64,000 nucleotides of DNA, taken from the NCBI RefSeq assembly GCF_009901565.1, contig NZ_WXEW01000001.1, positions 496,001-560,000 on the forward strand, given 5' to 3'. Shown piece after piece: positions 26,193-55,299 of this stretch. How positions within the stretch are numbered: the stretch's first letter is position 1; each line of letters starts with the position of its first letter. The notes under the pieces are model-generated. The model did no database searches. It worked only from the letters and a program-made list of their open reading frames with translations, and was not told the origin of the DNA. This DNA is from Herbidospora solisilvae. Lineage in GTDB: Bacteria > Actinomycetota > Actinomycetes > Streptosporangiales > Streptosporangiaceae. The translations under genes and the position numbers were made by a program.

Positions 26193-27974
26193 TCAGTCGG
26201 ACCGCCCACTCACGATTCGATCGTGAAGCGCGGAGATCTGCGTCTTGTACTCGGCAAGTTGCTTGGACTCGGCGAGATACAGGCTCTCCGGCGATCCTGC
26301 CAATAGTGGCTCCAGGCCCTTACACAGCTCCTTCGCGTAGCTTGGTTTACCTTGATCGATCGCGTGGCCGATCAAATCGATGTACGCGGAGATCTTTTGC
26401 CTGACCGCCCTGTGCGAGTGCCGGGATGGTTTCGTCGTAGCTGACCGCCTGGTCTGAAGCACCGTTGGCTGGCTGGTCAGGGCCCGCTGAAGACTGTTCA
26501 ACAGCTCCTGGAATGCGCCAACGTGAGCAATGGGTACGGATCGAAAGAGTTCCAGCGCCTGACCGTGCAAGCGCCTCGCCTCGGGCACGTCTCCTGCCCT
26601 GGCCTTATCGAAGGCGAGATCGAGGATCCGGCCAAGTTCCCGGACCGATTGCGACGACGCAGCCGGTGGGGCTTCAGCTCTGTTGTCTGCCCTTCGCCGA
26701 CGGTTGAGACGCTTGCGAGCCCGTTTCTGCTCCGTAGCGCCCAGCGTCGCGATGAGGGCCTCAGCTTCCCCATTGAGCCGTGTCGAGGCTTTGACGTCAC
26801 GAGCCCGACGCGCTTCGGTAAGTCCATCAAGAATGCTCTCTAGCCTTCCCCACGCCGATGCTTCGGGCGATACCTCGTCCGTTCTGGTCGGGGTAGGTTC
26901 TGCGAGGGGTTCAAGTTCCCCTTGGGGGAAGGCCTGTAAGCCTTGCGCGTGTATCCTCCACGTCACCCCTGTCTGGGTGCCCTCAGCTGAAATAAGCGCC
27001 GGACCTATCACTCGATGATCACGGCCGATCACCACGTCGGCTGTCTGCTCCGGCAACACGATGCGGACTTGCTGTGTCGGGAGCGTCACGACTTCGCTCT
27101 TGATCTCCGCCTCTATGACGCAGCCATTTGTCGAACAGGGCACCACGGCCAGCAGGCTGATGCTCAGCGGGAAACCTATGATCGACCCAACGCCTGCCTC
27201 CACCGCCCTAGATTCAGGTGGTGGCTCCATCACCTTCGCATGCTCCACCTCGGCGGGTGCCCCGGGCAGCCGGACGCTTCGACGGCGATGATCGGCCACG
27301 TGAGGCGTCCAGATGCGGCCTTGCTCGTCGAGCTTGCAATCCTCAAGGTTCGCCCAGAGCGGGATCTTGCCGCCGATCTTCGTCCCGATCCGGACTGTAC
27401 GGCGGAGCCCATCGCTCTCACAATCGACCACAAGGGCGTACCCCTGCCGCCGGGTCATGTGCTTGACCATCGGCACGGTTGGAGAGAACAGCCAATCGAC
27501 CTTCTTATGAGAGCGCCGGAGCGCAGCATCTCGCTGGGGCCAGGGTCGATCAGAGTCCCAACGCAGGTCGGGCCGGAGCGCGATGGCGATCAACAATCCC
27601 TTTGTCGTCTCGATCGTCATGCCGGTGCAGGTGCCACCCTGGCGCGGAATGGTGCCTTCCCAGCTGAACTCCCTGATCTGGTGGTCCTGCTTCGTCAACC
27701 AACGGGTCAGCGCCTGCCTGATGTAGAGGTGGTCGGCGCTGCCGACATCGTTGCTGGAACGGCGACAGGTGATGGGACGGCTGGTGCCCTCGGGATGGTG
27801 CGCGAAGTGCGGCACCTTCTGGGGTCCGATGCGGGTGTACAGCTCCTTCCCACAGCCTCCCAGCCATTCACCGCAGAAGAACCTTCGAGCGCTGTGGCGC
27901 TTGCGCAGCAGCTCTGCGTCGATGCGCCCGAACGGCATCAGGATCGGCTCGTGAGATTTGGGCGATCCGAGCAC
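26193..27974 (-). CDS. CoiA-like protein (putative nuclease/zinc domain) with helical C-terminus
   Basis: This 593-residue protein resembles the CoiA-family N-terminus: C-G-E-W-L-G-G-C-G-K-E-L followed by K-V-P-H-F-A-H-H-P, a further Cys, then S-A-D-H-L-Y-I-R-Q-A-L. These Cys/His residues could bind zinc, and the His/Asp residues recall the nuclease-like core. The middle (200-330) is beta-rich, and residues 370-593 are helical with TPR-like repeats. Base composition is clearly lower in GC than the neighbours and codon third positions are mixed, which points to transfer from elsewhere. The start is either GTG 27974 or ATG 27938 (M-P-F-G-R-I-D-A). The gene has no obvious link to siderophores. 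Members are tentatively tied to DNA uptake or defence, but no role can be shown here. Confidence 0.65.
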   Translation of the reverse strand: MLGSPKSHEPILMPFGRIDAELLRKRHSARRFFCGEWLGGCGKELYTRIGPQKVPHFAHHPEGTSRPITCRRSSNDVGSADHLYIRQALTRWLTKQDHQIREFSWEGTIPRQGGTCTGMTIETTKGLLIAIALRPDLRWDSDRPWPQRDAALRRSHKKVDWLFSPTVPMVKHMTRRQGYALVVDCESDGLRRTVRIGTKIGGKIPLWANLEDCKLDEQGRIWTPHVADHRRRSVRLPGAPAEVEHAKVMEPPPESRAVEAGVGSIIGFPLSISLLAVVPCSTNGCVIEAEIKSEVVTLPTQQVRIVLPEQTADVVIGRDHRVIGPALISAEGTQTGVTWRIHAQGLQAFPQGELEPLAEPTPTRTDEVSPEASAWGRLESILDGLTEARRARDVKASTRLNGEAEALIATLGATEQKRARKRLNRRRRADNRAEAPPAASSQSVRELGRILDLAFDKARAGDVPEARRLHGQALELFRSVPIAHVGAFQELLNSLQRALTSQPTVLQTRRSATTKPSRHSHRAVRQKISAYIDLIGHAIDQGKPSYAKELCKGLEPLLAGSPESLYLAESKQLAEYKTQISALHDRIVSGRSD

Positions 27975-28251
27975 GGCGGTCTAGACCTTGCGCTTGTCCG
28001 TCATCTGCACCTGCCCCAACGAGGCCCGAGAGTGGCGACAGGCTACAAGATCGGGGCACTACCCAACAGACCGTAACTCTCAGTAGTAGGCGGCCGAACG
28101 GTACATGATCCGGCCCTCCTCTCCGGCCGGACAGCGGCGGAACAGGCCGGGTTTCATGATCCATTATCAGCCGGTGAAACGCACCCGAAGGAGATCGTCG
28201 AAGCGTTCAAGCTCCTCCGCAGGACGATCGAGACCACGCAGAGGACCATGA

Positions 28252-28625
28252 TCAACCAATTGGGCCTCGACATAGAGCTGGGCCACCAGAGCCGGCCAGC
28301 ACCGGCGTTGCCGCCTCGCCGATGCCGTCGAGAACCGTGGCCGGCAGCGCGACGGGGTGGCTCACCCAGTAGAGCCGAAGGCTGTCGGTGATGAGGTCGG
28401 CCTGGGACAGGGTGCTGATCGAGGCGACCAGACCCTGCGAGGCCCGCCCCGAGCGGGGCGGTCTCGCCGCAGGCGGCGTCCACCCAGTCGGTTTCGTCGG
28501 CACTGGTGCAGCCCCGCCGCACGGCACCGTGCCAGCGCGGCCACCACCTCGGCGTAGTCGCCGGCCGTCGCCGCAACCACGGCGGCCCCGACCCGCAGCG
28601 GTAGTTCGACCCGGTTTCGAACCAC
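28252..28625 (-). pseudogene. Frameshifted remnant of a helical-repeat protein gene
   Basis: Three consecutive pieces on the minus strand look coding but lie in different frames: 'ELPLRVGAAVVAATAGDY' (about 28625-28515), 'DETDWVDAACGET' (about 28500-28440), and 'LSQADLITDSLRLYW' plus 'LPATVLDGIGEAATPVLA' (about 28430-28270). Together they read like one decayed protein, perhaps of a DUF4132-like or HEAT-type family. At least two frameshifts and the loss of both ends are needed. The rest of 27975-28720 holds nothing convincing. Confidence 0.45.
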
Positions 28626-28720
28626 CAGCGGCAGTGGCGTCGGTCGCGGCCGTCACCTCCCGCCGGGGGTTGTGATCAAGGTAGCCAGACTGACCGGCAA
28701 CCGTGCTTTCGTGACATGAG

Positions 28721-28748
28721 CCAGCCGGCCAGCCCTGTGGCCGGCCGG
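28721..28748 (-). terminator. Hairpin terminator after mbtH
   Basis: GCCGGCCA (28724-28731) and TGGCCGGC (28738-28745) form a perfect 8-bp stem with loop GCCCTG, extended by two outer pairs across one mismatch. It lies 19 bases downstream of the mbtH stop and ends the NRPS-mbtH transcript. Confidence 0.7.
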
Positions 28749-28766
28749 CAGTCTCCAGGCACCGGA

Positions 28767-28963
28767 TCAGGAACGCAGGCTCGTGGGGCGCATGTCCGTC
28801 CACGTCGCCTCGATGTGGTCGAGGCAGGCCTGCCGGGCGGCCGGGCCGAAGGTCACCGTCCAGCCCGCGGGCACGTCGGCGAACTCGGGCCACAGGCTGT
28901 GCTGGCCCTCCTCGTTCACCAGGACGGTGTACACGCCGTCGGGGTTCTCGAACGGGTTGGTGC

Positions 28964-28967
<4 letters not shown>
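28767..28967 (-). CDS. MbtH-like protein
   Basis: This 66-residue protein has the full MbtH signature: N-P-F-E-N at the start, '[13 protein letters not shown]' with the conserved S-L-W-P, 'VPAGWTV' and a W near the end. MbtH proteins bind NRPS adenylation domains and are needed for their activity or solubility. The ATG overlaps the TGA of the NRPS gene (ATGA, 28964-28967), so the two are translationally coupled and this is the dedicated partner of the NRPS. Confidence 0.95.
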
Positions 28968-48937
<19,970 letters not shown>

Positions 48938-48973
48938 GAAAGACCGAGCCTCCCAAACCGTAAACACCACTAC

Positions 48974-48992
48974 TAAGGTAAGCATTACCTAA
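48974..48992 (-). promoter_or_regulatory. Iron box before the NRPS gene
   Basis: TAAGGTAAGCATTACCTAA (plus strand) matches the iron-box consensus at 14 of 19 positions, 37 bases upstream of the NRPS GTG. DmdR/IdeR-type repression under iron sufficiency is expected. Confidence 0.75.
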
Positions 48993-49030
48993 GTTCTCCG
49001 GAAAGGCTACCGAAGCCGGAGCGCTAGAGT

Positions 49031-49049
49031 TAAGGGCTGCCTAACCTAA
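49031..49049 (+). promoter_or_regulatory. Iron box before the FecCD permease operon
   Basis: TAAGGGCTGCCTAACCTAA matches the consensus at 14 of 19 positions, with one perfect half-site, and ends 11 bases before the GTG of the first permease. Together with the box 38 bases away it forms a paired, divergent control region. Confidence 0.65.
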
Positions 49050-49060
49050 GATGAGGATTC

Positions 49061-50110
49061 GTGGCGATCGGTTCAGTTACTCCCAGTAAGTCACCCCCCG
49101 GGGTCCGGCCGATGTTGCTGCTGACGCTGCTGGTCGCCGTGCTCGTCCTCGTCTGCCTGCTGTCCCTGGCACTGGGCGCCGTCGCGCTCCCCCTCGGCCA
49201 GGTCGTCGCCGCCCTCACCGGAGACCCGGTGTCGTCGAACGTCGAGAACATCGTCTGGTCGGTCCGCGCGCCCCGCACCGCCATCGGCCTCACCACCGGC
49301 GTCGCGATCGGCCTGGGCGGCACCCTCATGCAGGCGCTCACCCGCAACCCGCTCGCCGACCCCGGCCTGCTGGGCGTCAGCGCGGGCGCGTCGTTCGGCA
49401 TCGTCGTCTCGATCGTGGCCTTCGGCGTCGGCACCCTGTACGGCTTCATCTGGTTCGCCCTCCTCGGCGCGGCGGCGGCCAGCGTGGTCGTGTTCGTGCT
49501 CGGCCGCATGGGCCGCTCGGGCCTGACCCCCGTGAAACTCGCCCTGGCCGGCATCGCCGTGACCGCGTTCCTCGGCTCGGTGACCAGCGCGATGGTCCTC
49601 ATGGACGTCGAGGCCCTCGACCGCTACCGCTTCTGGTCGGCCGGGTCGCTGGCCGGCCTGAACGGCGACGTGGCGGTCCAGATCCTCCCGTTCGTGGTGG
49701 CCGGCGCGGTGCTCGCGTTCGCCTCGGCCCCCGCGCTCAACAGCCTCGCGCTCGGCGACGACGTGGCCACCTCGCTGGGGCGCAACCTGGCCCTGGTCCG
49801 CACGCAGGGAGTGGTCGCCATCATGCTGCTGACCGGCGCCGCCGTCGCCGCGATCGGCCCGGTCGTCTTCATCGGCCTGGTCGTGCCCCACGTCGCCCGC
49901 ACCCTCGCCCAGTGGGCCGGCCTCGGCCCCGACCACCGCTGGCTGCTGCCGCTGTCGGCGCTGGTCGCCCCGGCGCTGCTGCTCATGGCCGACATCACCG
50001 GCCGCCTGATCGCCAAACCCACGGAGGTGCAGGCGGGCGTGCTGATCGCGTTCCTCGGCGGCCCGTTCTTCATCATGCTGGTGCGCCGCCGCAAGCTGGC
50101 GGAGGTGTGA
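49061..50110 (+). CDS. FecCD-family ferric-siderophore permease
   Basis: This 349-residue FecCD permease has about nine to ten membrane helices. Family motifs include 'RAPRTAIGLTTGVAIGLGGTLMQALTRNPLADPGLLGVSAGA' in pieces and the EAA-like coupling loop 'LGDDVATSLG', plus 'GPVVFIGLVVPHVAR'. It imports the ferric siderophore delivered by the lipoprotein encoded at 24.7 kb. GTG 49061 has GAGG upstream. The second permease starts 1 base after its stop codon. Confidence 0.93.
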   Translation: MAIGSVTPSKSPPGVRPMLLLTLLVAVLVLVCLLSLALGAVALPLGQVVAALTGDPVSSNVENIVWSVRAPRTAIGLTTGVAIGLGGTLMQALTRNPLADPGLLGVSAGASFGIVVSIVAFGVGTLYGFIWFALLGAAAASVVVFVLGRMGRSGLTPVKLALAGIAVTAFLGSVTSAMVLMDVEALDRYRFWSAGSLAGLNGDVAVQILPFVVAGAVLAFASAPALNSLALGDDVATSLGRNLALVRTQGVVAIMLLTGAAVAAIGPVVFIGLVVPHVARTLAQWAGLGPDHRWLLPLSALVAPALLLMADITGRLIAKPTEVQAGVLIAFLGGPFFIMLVRRRKLAEV

Positions 50111-50111
50111 G

Positions 50112-51173
50112 GTGGCGGCCAAGACCCTCACCCCCAAGCCGGGCGCGCACTTCCGGATCGCCCTGCCGCCCCTGTCCGGCCGCCTGCGCCCCCGCCTGAT
50201 CACCGTCTGCGCCGCACTGGCCGCCGCCACGTTCCTGGTGGTCGCCTGGGCGGTGTCGATGGGCGACTTCCCCATCACCTTCACCGAGGCGCTGCGGGCC
50301 GTCGTCGGCGTCGGCGACCCCGGCACGCTGCTCATCGTGCAGGAGCTCCGGCTGCCGCGCGCCGTCGTCGGCCTCCTGGTCGGCTTCGCGTTCGGCCTGT
50401 CCGGCGCGATCTTCCAGACGATGACCCGCAACGCGCTCGCCAGCCCCGACATGATCGGCTTCACCCAGGGCGCCGGCACTGCCGTCGTCGCCGGCATCGT
50501 CTTCGGCTGGACGAGCACCCTCAGCACCCAGGCGCTCGGCCTGCTCGGCACGTTCGTCATGGCCGCCCTCGTGTACGTGCTGGCCTGGCGGCGCGGCACC
50601 ACCGGCTACCGCATCATCCTGGTCGGCATCGGCCTCCAGTGGATGGCCACCTCGGCCACCGACTACCTGGTGGCCCGGGGCATGCAGTTCCAAGCGCACG
50701 CCGCCCTCGGCTGGCTGACCGGCAACCTCAACGGCCGCGACTGGTCGCAGGCCCTGCCGCTGGCGCTCACCATGGCGGTGCTGGTGCCGGCGGCCCTGGC
50801 GCTCGGCCGCCTGACCCGCACCCTCCAGCTCGGCGACGACGTCGCCGTCGGCCTCGGCACCCGCGTCCAGGTCGTCCGGCTCGCCCTGCTCGTCACCGGC
50901 GTCGGCCTGGTCGCCTTCGGCACGGCCGCCGGAGGGCCCATCGCGTTCGTCGCCCTGGCCGCGCCCCAGATCGCCCAGCGGCTGGCCGGCACCGCCTGGC
51001 CTCCCCCGCTGGCGGCGGGCCTGACCGGCGCGTTGTTCGTCACCGGCTCCGACCTCGCCGCCGCCCGGCTCTTCCCGATGGAACTCCCCGTCGGCATCGT
51101 CACCGGCGTCCTCGGCGCCCCGATTCTGCTCTGGCTGCTCATCCGCGCCAACCGCGCGGGCTCAGGAGGCTGA
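50112..51173 (+). CDS. FecCD-family ferric-siderophore permease, second subunit
   Basis: This 353-residue FecCD-type permease has the motifs 'LRLPRAVVGLLVGFAFGLSGAIFQTMTRNALASPDMIG' in pieces, coupling loop 'LGDDVAVGLG' and 'GGPIAFVALAAPQIAQRL'. It forms a heterodimer with the preceding subunit. GTG 50112 follows the first permease's TGA by 1 base, and the ATPase gene begins 6 bases after its end. Operon structure and iron box place it in the siderophore uptake complex. Confidence 0.93.
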   Translation: MAAKTLTPKPGAHFRIALPPLSGRLRPRLITVCAALAAATFLVVAWAVSMGDFPITFTEALRAVVGVGDPGTLLIVQELRLPRAVVGLLVGFAFGLSGAIFQTMTRNALASPDMIGFTQGAGTAVVAGIVFGWTSTLSTQALGLLGTFVMAALVYVLAWRRGTTGYRIILVGIGLQWMATSATDYLVARGMQFQAHAALGWLTGNLNGRDWSQALPLALTMAVLVPAALALGRLTRTLQLGDDVAVGLGTRVQVVRLALLVTGVGLVAFGTAAGGPIAFVALAAPQIAQRLAGTAWPPPLAAGLTGALFVTGSDLAAARLFPMELPVGIVTGVLGAPILLWLLIRANRAGSGG

Positions 51174-51179
51174 GAACCC

Positions 51180-51992
51180 ATGATGACCCCCGAACTCCAG
51201 GCCGGCGGCCTCCAGCTCGCCTACGACCAGCGGGTCGTCGTCGACGACCTCGACGTGAAGGTCCCCCCGGGCCGCATCACCGCCATCGTCGGCGCCAACG
51301 CCTGCGGCAAGTCGACCCTCCTGCGCGCCCTGGCCCGCCTGCTCGCCCCCCGCAGGGGCGCGGTGGAGCTCGACGGACGCGCCCTGCACTCCATCCCGAC
51401 CCGGGAGCTGGCCCGGCGGCTCGGCATCCTGCCGCAGGGCCCGACCGCGCCCGAGGGCCTGACCGTGCTCGACCTGGTGACACGCGGCCGGTCGCCGCAC
51501 CAGACGTGGTGGCGGCAGTGGTCGCAGGCCGACGAGTCGGCCGTGCACGGCGCCCTGGCGGCGACCGGCATCACCGACCTGGCCGGCCGCGCCGTCGACG
51601 AGTTGTCGGGCGGCCAGCGCCAGCGCGCCTGGATCGCGATGGCGGTGGCGCAGGGCACGCCGGTGCTGCTGCTCGACGAGCCGACGACGTACCTCGACCT
51701 CGCGCACCAGATCGACGTGCTGGACCTGATCCACGACCTGAACCGCAACGAGGGCCGCACGATCGTGATGGTCCTGCACGACCTGAACCAGGCGTGCAGG
51801 TACGCCGACCACGTGATCGCCATGAAGGGCGGGCGCATCGTGGCGGAGGGCGACCCGGCCGACGTCATCACGGCGGAGAACGTGGCCGAGGTCTTCGACC
51901 TGCGCTGCCAGGTGACGACCGACCCGGTGAGCGGGACCCCGCTCGTCATCCCGATGGGCCGCCACCACACGTCGCAGCGTCAGCCGAGGTAG
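51180..51992 (+). CDS. ATPase subunit of the ferric-siderophore importer
   Basis: This 270-residue protein has Walker A GANACGKST (38-46), signature LSGGQ, Walker B LLLDEP and the switch His (V-L-H-D-L-N), all intact. It resembles FepC/FhuC-type ATPases and energises the two FecCD subunits. A second ATG at 51183 is equally possible; AGGAGG lies about 8 bases upstream. Its 3' end overlaps the convergent formyltransferase gene by 13 bases. Confidence 0.95.
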   Translation: MMTPELQAGGLQLAYDQRVVVDDLDVKVPPGRITAIVGANACGKSTLLRALARLLAPRRGAVELDGRALHSIPTRELARRLGILPQGPTAPEGLTVLDLVTRGRSPHQTWWRQWSQADESAVHGALAATGITDLAGRAVDELSGGQRQRAWIAMAVAQGTPVLLLDEPTTYLDLAHQIDVLDLIHDLNRNEGRTIVMVLHDLNQACRYADHVIAMKGGRIVAEGDPADVITAENVAEVFDLRCQVTTDPVSGTPLVIPMGRHHTSQRQPR

Positions 51993-52918
51993 CCGCCCAT
52001 CGTGCGGAAGTAGTCGGTCGCCGCCAGTTCGGTCCCGTCGTCGAGCCGCACCTTCCTGATGACGAGACCGGGGAGCCGGCCGCTGCGCGCGTCCGCCCCC
52101 GACACGATGACGATGCCGTCGCCCTCGCGGATGAACACCCGTCCCGGCGTGCCGCCGTAGTTGCCCTCGGAGACCGACGCCTCCAGCACGCGCACGCGCT
52201 CGCCCTTGTGGAAGGTGAAGGCGTTCGGATAGGGGTCGGACTGCGCGCGCACCAGCCGCTCCAGGTCCTCGGCCGGCCACGTCCAGTCGATGCGGCTGTC
52301 CTCGATCGCCCGCTTGTGGAAGAAGGACGCCTTGGTCCGGTCCTGGGGCGTCCAGACCGCCTGGCCCGACTCGATGAGGTCGAGGCCCTCGTGCACGATC
52401 GGGGCGATGAGGTCGACGGTCGCGAAGAACAGGTCCGTGGCCGTCGAGGTGGGGGTCACGGGAACCGAGCGCTGGAGCAGGACGTCGCCCGCGTCCAGTT
52501 CCTCGGTCATGCGGTGGGCCGTCACGCCGACCTCCGGTTCGCCGTTGATGAGGGCCCAGATGATGGGCGAGAACCCGGCGTACTTCGGCAGCAGCGAGTC
52601 GTGCACGTTCAGGGTGCCGTGCGGGGGCAGGTCGTAGATCTCGGGCGGCAGCCACGTGCGCCAGTTGTTGGCCACGATGACGTCGGGCCGGGCGTCCTTC
52701 ACGGCCTGCAGTAACTCGGGGTCGGTCGGGCTTTTGCGCAGCAGGACGGGCACGTCGTGCTCGGCGGCCAGGTCGGCGACGCTGTCGTCCCAGATCTTCT
52801 CGTACGCGTGGTCGCTCTTCGGATGGGTCACCGCCAGCACGACCTCGTGCGACGACTCCAGCAGCGCCCGCAGGGTGCGGTGCCCCCAGGTCTGGTGTCC
52901 GAACATGACGACCCGCAT
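51980..52918 (-). CDS. N5-hydroxyornithine formyltransferase (Fmt-like, CchA-type)
   Basis: This 312-residue enzyme resembles methionyl-tRNA formyltransferase. The catalytic triad is visible as N104 and H106 (L-N-V-H-D) and D142 (E-L-D-A-G), followed by an Fmt C-terminal OB-fold region. In siderophore clusters such enzymes use 10-formyl-tetrahydrofolate to formylate N5-hydroxyornithine and create a hydroxamate. Genome context (monooxygenase divergent, NRPS nearby) makes this far more likely than a tRNA role. It shares the iron box at 52951 with the monooxygenase gene. Confidence 0.93.
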   Translation of the reverse strand: MRVVMFGHQTWGHRTLRALLESSHEVVLAVTHPKSDHAYEKIWDDSVADLAAEHDVPVLLRKSPTDPELLQAVKDARPDVIVANNWRTWLPPEIYDLPPHGTLNVHDSLLPKYAGFSPIIWALINGEPEVGVTAHRMTEELDAGDVLLQRSVPVTPTSTATDLFFATVDLIAPIVHEGLDLIESGQAVWTPQDRTKASFFHKRAIEDSRIDWTWPAEDLERLVRAQSDPYPNAFTFHKGERVRVLEASVSEGNYGGTPGRVFIREGDGIVIVSGADARSGRLPGLVIRKVRLDDGTELAATDYFRTMGGYLG

Positions 52919-52950
52919 GGCTGGGGTTCCCTCTCCGTCGGCCGATATTG

Positions 52951-52969
52951 CAAGGTAAGGCTAACCTTA
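52951..52969. promoter_or_regulatory. Iron box between formyltransferase and monooxygenase genes
   Basis: CAAGGTAAGGCTAACCTTA matches the consensus at 15 of 19 positions, with the central AGGCTAACC intact. It lies between the two divergent start codons (52918 and 53002) and could control both. Confidence 0.8.
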
Positions 52970-53001
52970 TTTACCATACGAGCGACAAGGGAGGCGATCG
53001 C

Positions 53002-54291
53002 GTGACCACGATGGTCTACGACGTTCTGGGGATCGGATTCGGGCCGTCGAACCTGGCACTGGCCATAGCCATCGAGGAGCACAACGCGCAGGCCGCGCCA
53101 TCGGATCGGATGACCGCCGTCTTCCTGGAGAAACAGCCGCGTTTCGGCTGGCACCGGGGCATGCTCATCGACGACGCGACGATGCAGGTCTCCTTTCCGA
53201 AGGACCTGGTCACGATGCGGAACCCGGCCAGCGAGTTCAGCTTCCTGTGCTACCTGCGGGACAAGGGCCGCCTGGTCGACTTCCTCAACCAGAAGACCCT
53301 GTTCCCGCTCCGCGCCGAGTTCCACGACTACTTCGAGTGGGCGGCGGCGCGCATGGCCCACACGGTGACCTACTCGTCCGAGGTGACCGAGGTGAAGGCG
53401 GTCAAGGAGGACGGCGAGATCCGCTACTTCGACGTCGTCACCGCCGACGGCCGGGTCCGCCGGGCCAGAAACCTGTCGGTCGCGGTGGGCCTGGAGCCGC
53501 ACCTGCCGCCCGGCACGGTGTTGTCCGACCGGGTCTGGCACACCAGCGGGCTGGTCCCGAAGGTGGCGGAAAAGGTGGCCGGAGGTGACCCGATCAGGCG
53601 CGCGTTAGTGCTCGGGGCCGGGCAGAGCGCCGCCGAGGCGGTCGACTACCTGCACCGCACCTTCACCGACGCCGAGGTCTGCGCGGTCTTCGCCAAGTAC
53701 GGCTACACCCCCGCCGACGACAGCCCGTTCGCCAACCGCATCTTCGACCCGGACGCGGTCGACGTCTACTTCACCGCCCCCGCCGAGGTGAAGCAGTCGC
53801 TCGTCGACTACCACCGCGGCACCAACTACTCCGTGGTCGACATGGACCTCATCCAGGCCCTGTACGCCACCATGTACCGCGAGAAGGTGCACGGCCACCA
53901 GCGGCTGCGCATGCTCAACGTCTCCCGCATCCGCGACGTCGAGGAGGGCCCCGACGGCCTGCGGGTGACCGTCGAATACCTCCCGACCGGCGAGCACGTG
54001 ACCATCGAGGCCGACGTGCTCGTCCACGCGACGGGCTACCGCCCCCACGACGTGGCGGCGCTGCTGGGCGAGGCGGGCAAGCTCTGCCTGCGCGACGACG
54101 AGGACGCGCTCAGGGTGAGCCGCGACCACCGCGTCCAGTTCGCCCCCACGGTGACCGCCGGCGTCTACCTCCAGGGCGGCACCGAACACTCCCACGGCCT
54201 CACCTCGACCCTGCTGTCGACCACGGCGATCCGGGCGGGCGAGATCCGCGACTCAGTGATCGCCCACCGCGCTGCGGTAGTCGCGGGGTGA
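53002..54291 (+). CDS. L-ornithine N5-monooxygenase
   Basis: This 429-residue flavoprotein has the FAD motif G-I-G-F-G-P-S-N-L near residue 10, the NADPH motif V-L-G-A-G-Q-S-A-A-E near 200, the 'ATGYRP' motif in the C-terminal third, and an N-terminus typical of the SidA/PvdA/CchB group. It hydroxylates the side-chain nitrogen of ornithine with NADPH and O2, the first committed step to the hydroxamates. GTG 53002 has GGGAGG 6 bases upstream; a longer frame to 52948 would run into the iron box. Its 3' end overlaps the convergent AraC gene by 39 bases. Confidence 0.95.
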   Translation: MTTMVYDVLGIGFGPSNLALAIAIEEHNAQAAPSDRMTAVFLEKQPRFGWHRGMLIDDATMQVSFPKDLVTMRNPASEFSFLCYLRDKGRLVDFLNQKTLFPLRAEFHDYFEWAAARMAHTVTYSSEVTEVKAVKEDGEIRYFDVVTADGRVRRARNLSVAVGLEPHLPPGTVLSDRVWHTSGLVPKVAEKVAGGDPIRRALVLGAGQSAAEAVDYLHRTFTDAEVCAVFAKYGYTPADDSPFANRIFDPDAVDVYFTAPAEVKQSLVDYHRGTNYSVVDMDLIQALYATMYREKVHGHQRLRMLNVSRIRDVEEGPDGLRVTVEYLPTGEHVTIEADVLVHATGYRPHDVAALLGEAGKLCLRDDEDALRVSRDHRVQFAPTVTAGVYLQGGTEHSHGLTSTLLSTTAIRAGEIRDSVIAHRAAVVAG

Positions 54292-55206
54292 GAGCCCGTA
54301 GGCGGCCTTGAACAGGCGGCTGAAGTGGGAGGCGTCCGGGAAGCCCCACTGCGCGCCGATCGCGCTGACCGGACGGGCCGCCTGGAGCGGGTCGCGCAGG
54401 TCGCGGACGCAGCGTTCCAGGCGGCGGGTGCGGATCCAGGCGGCCACCGTCGTGCTCTCGGCGCTGAACAGCTTGTGCAGGTAGCGGGTGGAGATGTGGT
54501 GCGCGGCCGCGATCCGGGCCGGGTCGAGTGCGGGGTCCCCCAGGTGCCCTTCTATGTACGACGTGATGCGCAGCAGCATCGCCCGCCGCGCGGCGTCGGG
54601 GTCGGCCGGGGGCAGGTCGAGCCGGTCGGCGAGCATGGTCGCGACCAGGTCGACCACGTTGCCGGCCAGGCGGGCGCCGTCGCGGACCTCGACGTCGTCG
54701 AGTTGCGCCGCGAGGCGGAGCAGGAAGGGCGCGACCAGGGCGCCGAGGCCCCCGGCGCTGGGGATCGACCGGCCGGTCACCTCGTCGACCCGGTCGTGCG
54801 GCAGCCCCAGCATGGTGCGCGGGAACAGCAGCACGACCATGCGGGTCGGTTCGTCGAAGTCGAGCCAGTAGGGGCGGTCGGTGTCGTACACGGCCATCTC
54901 GCCGGTCCCGACGACGGCCTGGCGGCCGTCCTGCTCCAGCCGTCCCCGGCCCTTCACGAACAGGCCGAGCTTCAGGCTGTCGGACGGGGCGGCCGAGACC
55001 AGCCGGGGCGTCCGGCGGGCCTGGTGGGCCGTGGTGTCGACGTCGATGACGTCGAGCGGTCCCAGTGAGGTGGACCGGAGTTTTCCCTCGAACCGCTTTG
55101 TCGGAAAAACCGCTTCAAGCGGCACAAATGCCGAAGAAACGACATCTTGCCAGAAATCCTGACGCTCCTCGGCCGGGACGCCCGCGGTATGGGCGATATA
55201 GAGCAT
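54253..55206 (-). CDS. AraC-family regulator (AraC-binding-like N-terminal domain)
   Basis: This 317-residue regulator has an N-terminal cupin-like sensing domain, beta-rich with P-S-D-S-L-K-L-G-L-F. Residues 210-315 form a double AraC helix-turn-helix ('AAAHHISTRYLHKLF' and 'GFPDASHFSRLFKAAYGLSPRDYR'). It converges on, and overlaps, the monooxygenase gene by 39 bases. By position it may be a pathway-specific regulator sensing the siderophore, but its promoter shows no iron box. Confidence 0.85.
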   Translation of the reverse strand: MLYIAHTAGVPAEERQDFWQDVVSSAFVPLEAVFPTKRFEGKLRSTSLGPLDVIDVDTTAHQARRTPRLVSAAPSDSLKLGLFVKGRGRLEQDGRQAVVGTGEMAVYDTDRPYWLDFDEPTRMVVLLFPRTMLGLPHDRVDEVTGRSIPSAGGLGALVAPFLLRLAAQLDDVEVRDGARLAGNVVDLVATMLADRLDLPPADPDAARRAMLLRITSYIEGHLGDPALDPARIAAAHHISTRYLHKLFSAESTTVAAWIRTRRLERCVRDLRDPLQAARPVSAIGAQWGFPDASHFSRLFKAAYGLSPRDYRSAVGDH

Positions 55207-55299
55207 GTGTGCAGATTGGGACCCGGTGCGCTGTGCGTCAAGTCATGTGCCGCCAGGTGCAAGACGAATGCCCGCCGGGATTTCCACAATTGACGGCAA

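Noticed and set aside
28141-28391. Rightward frame with a coding-like stretch (E-T-H-P-K-E-I-V-E-A-F-K)
   Set aside because: G/C-rich third positions over about 35 codons, but no start codon with a ribosome-binding site, no known family, and it runs into the remnant gene. Possibly a relic; not called.
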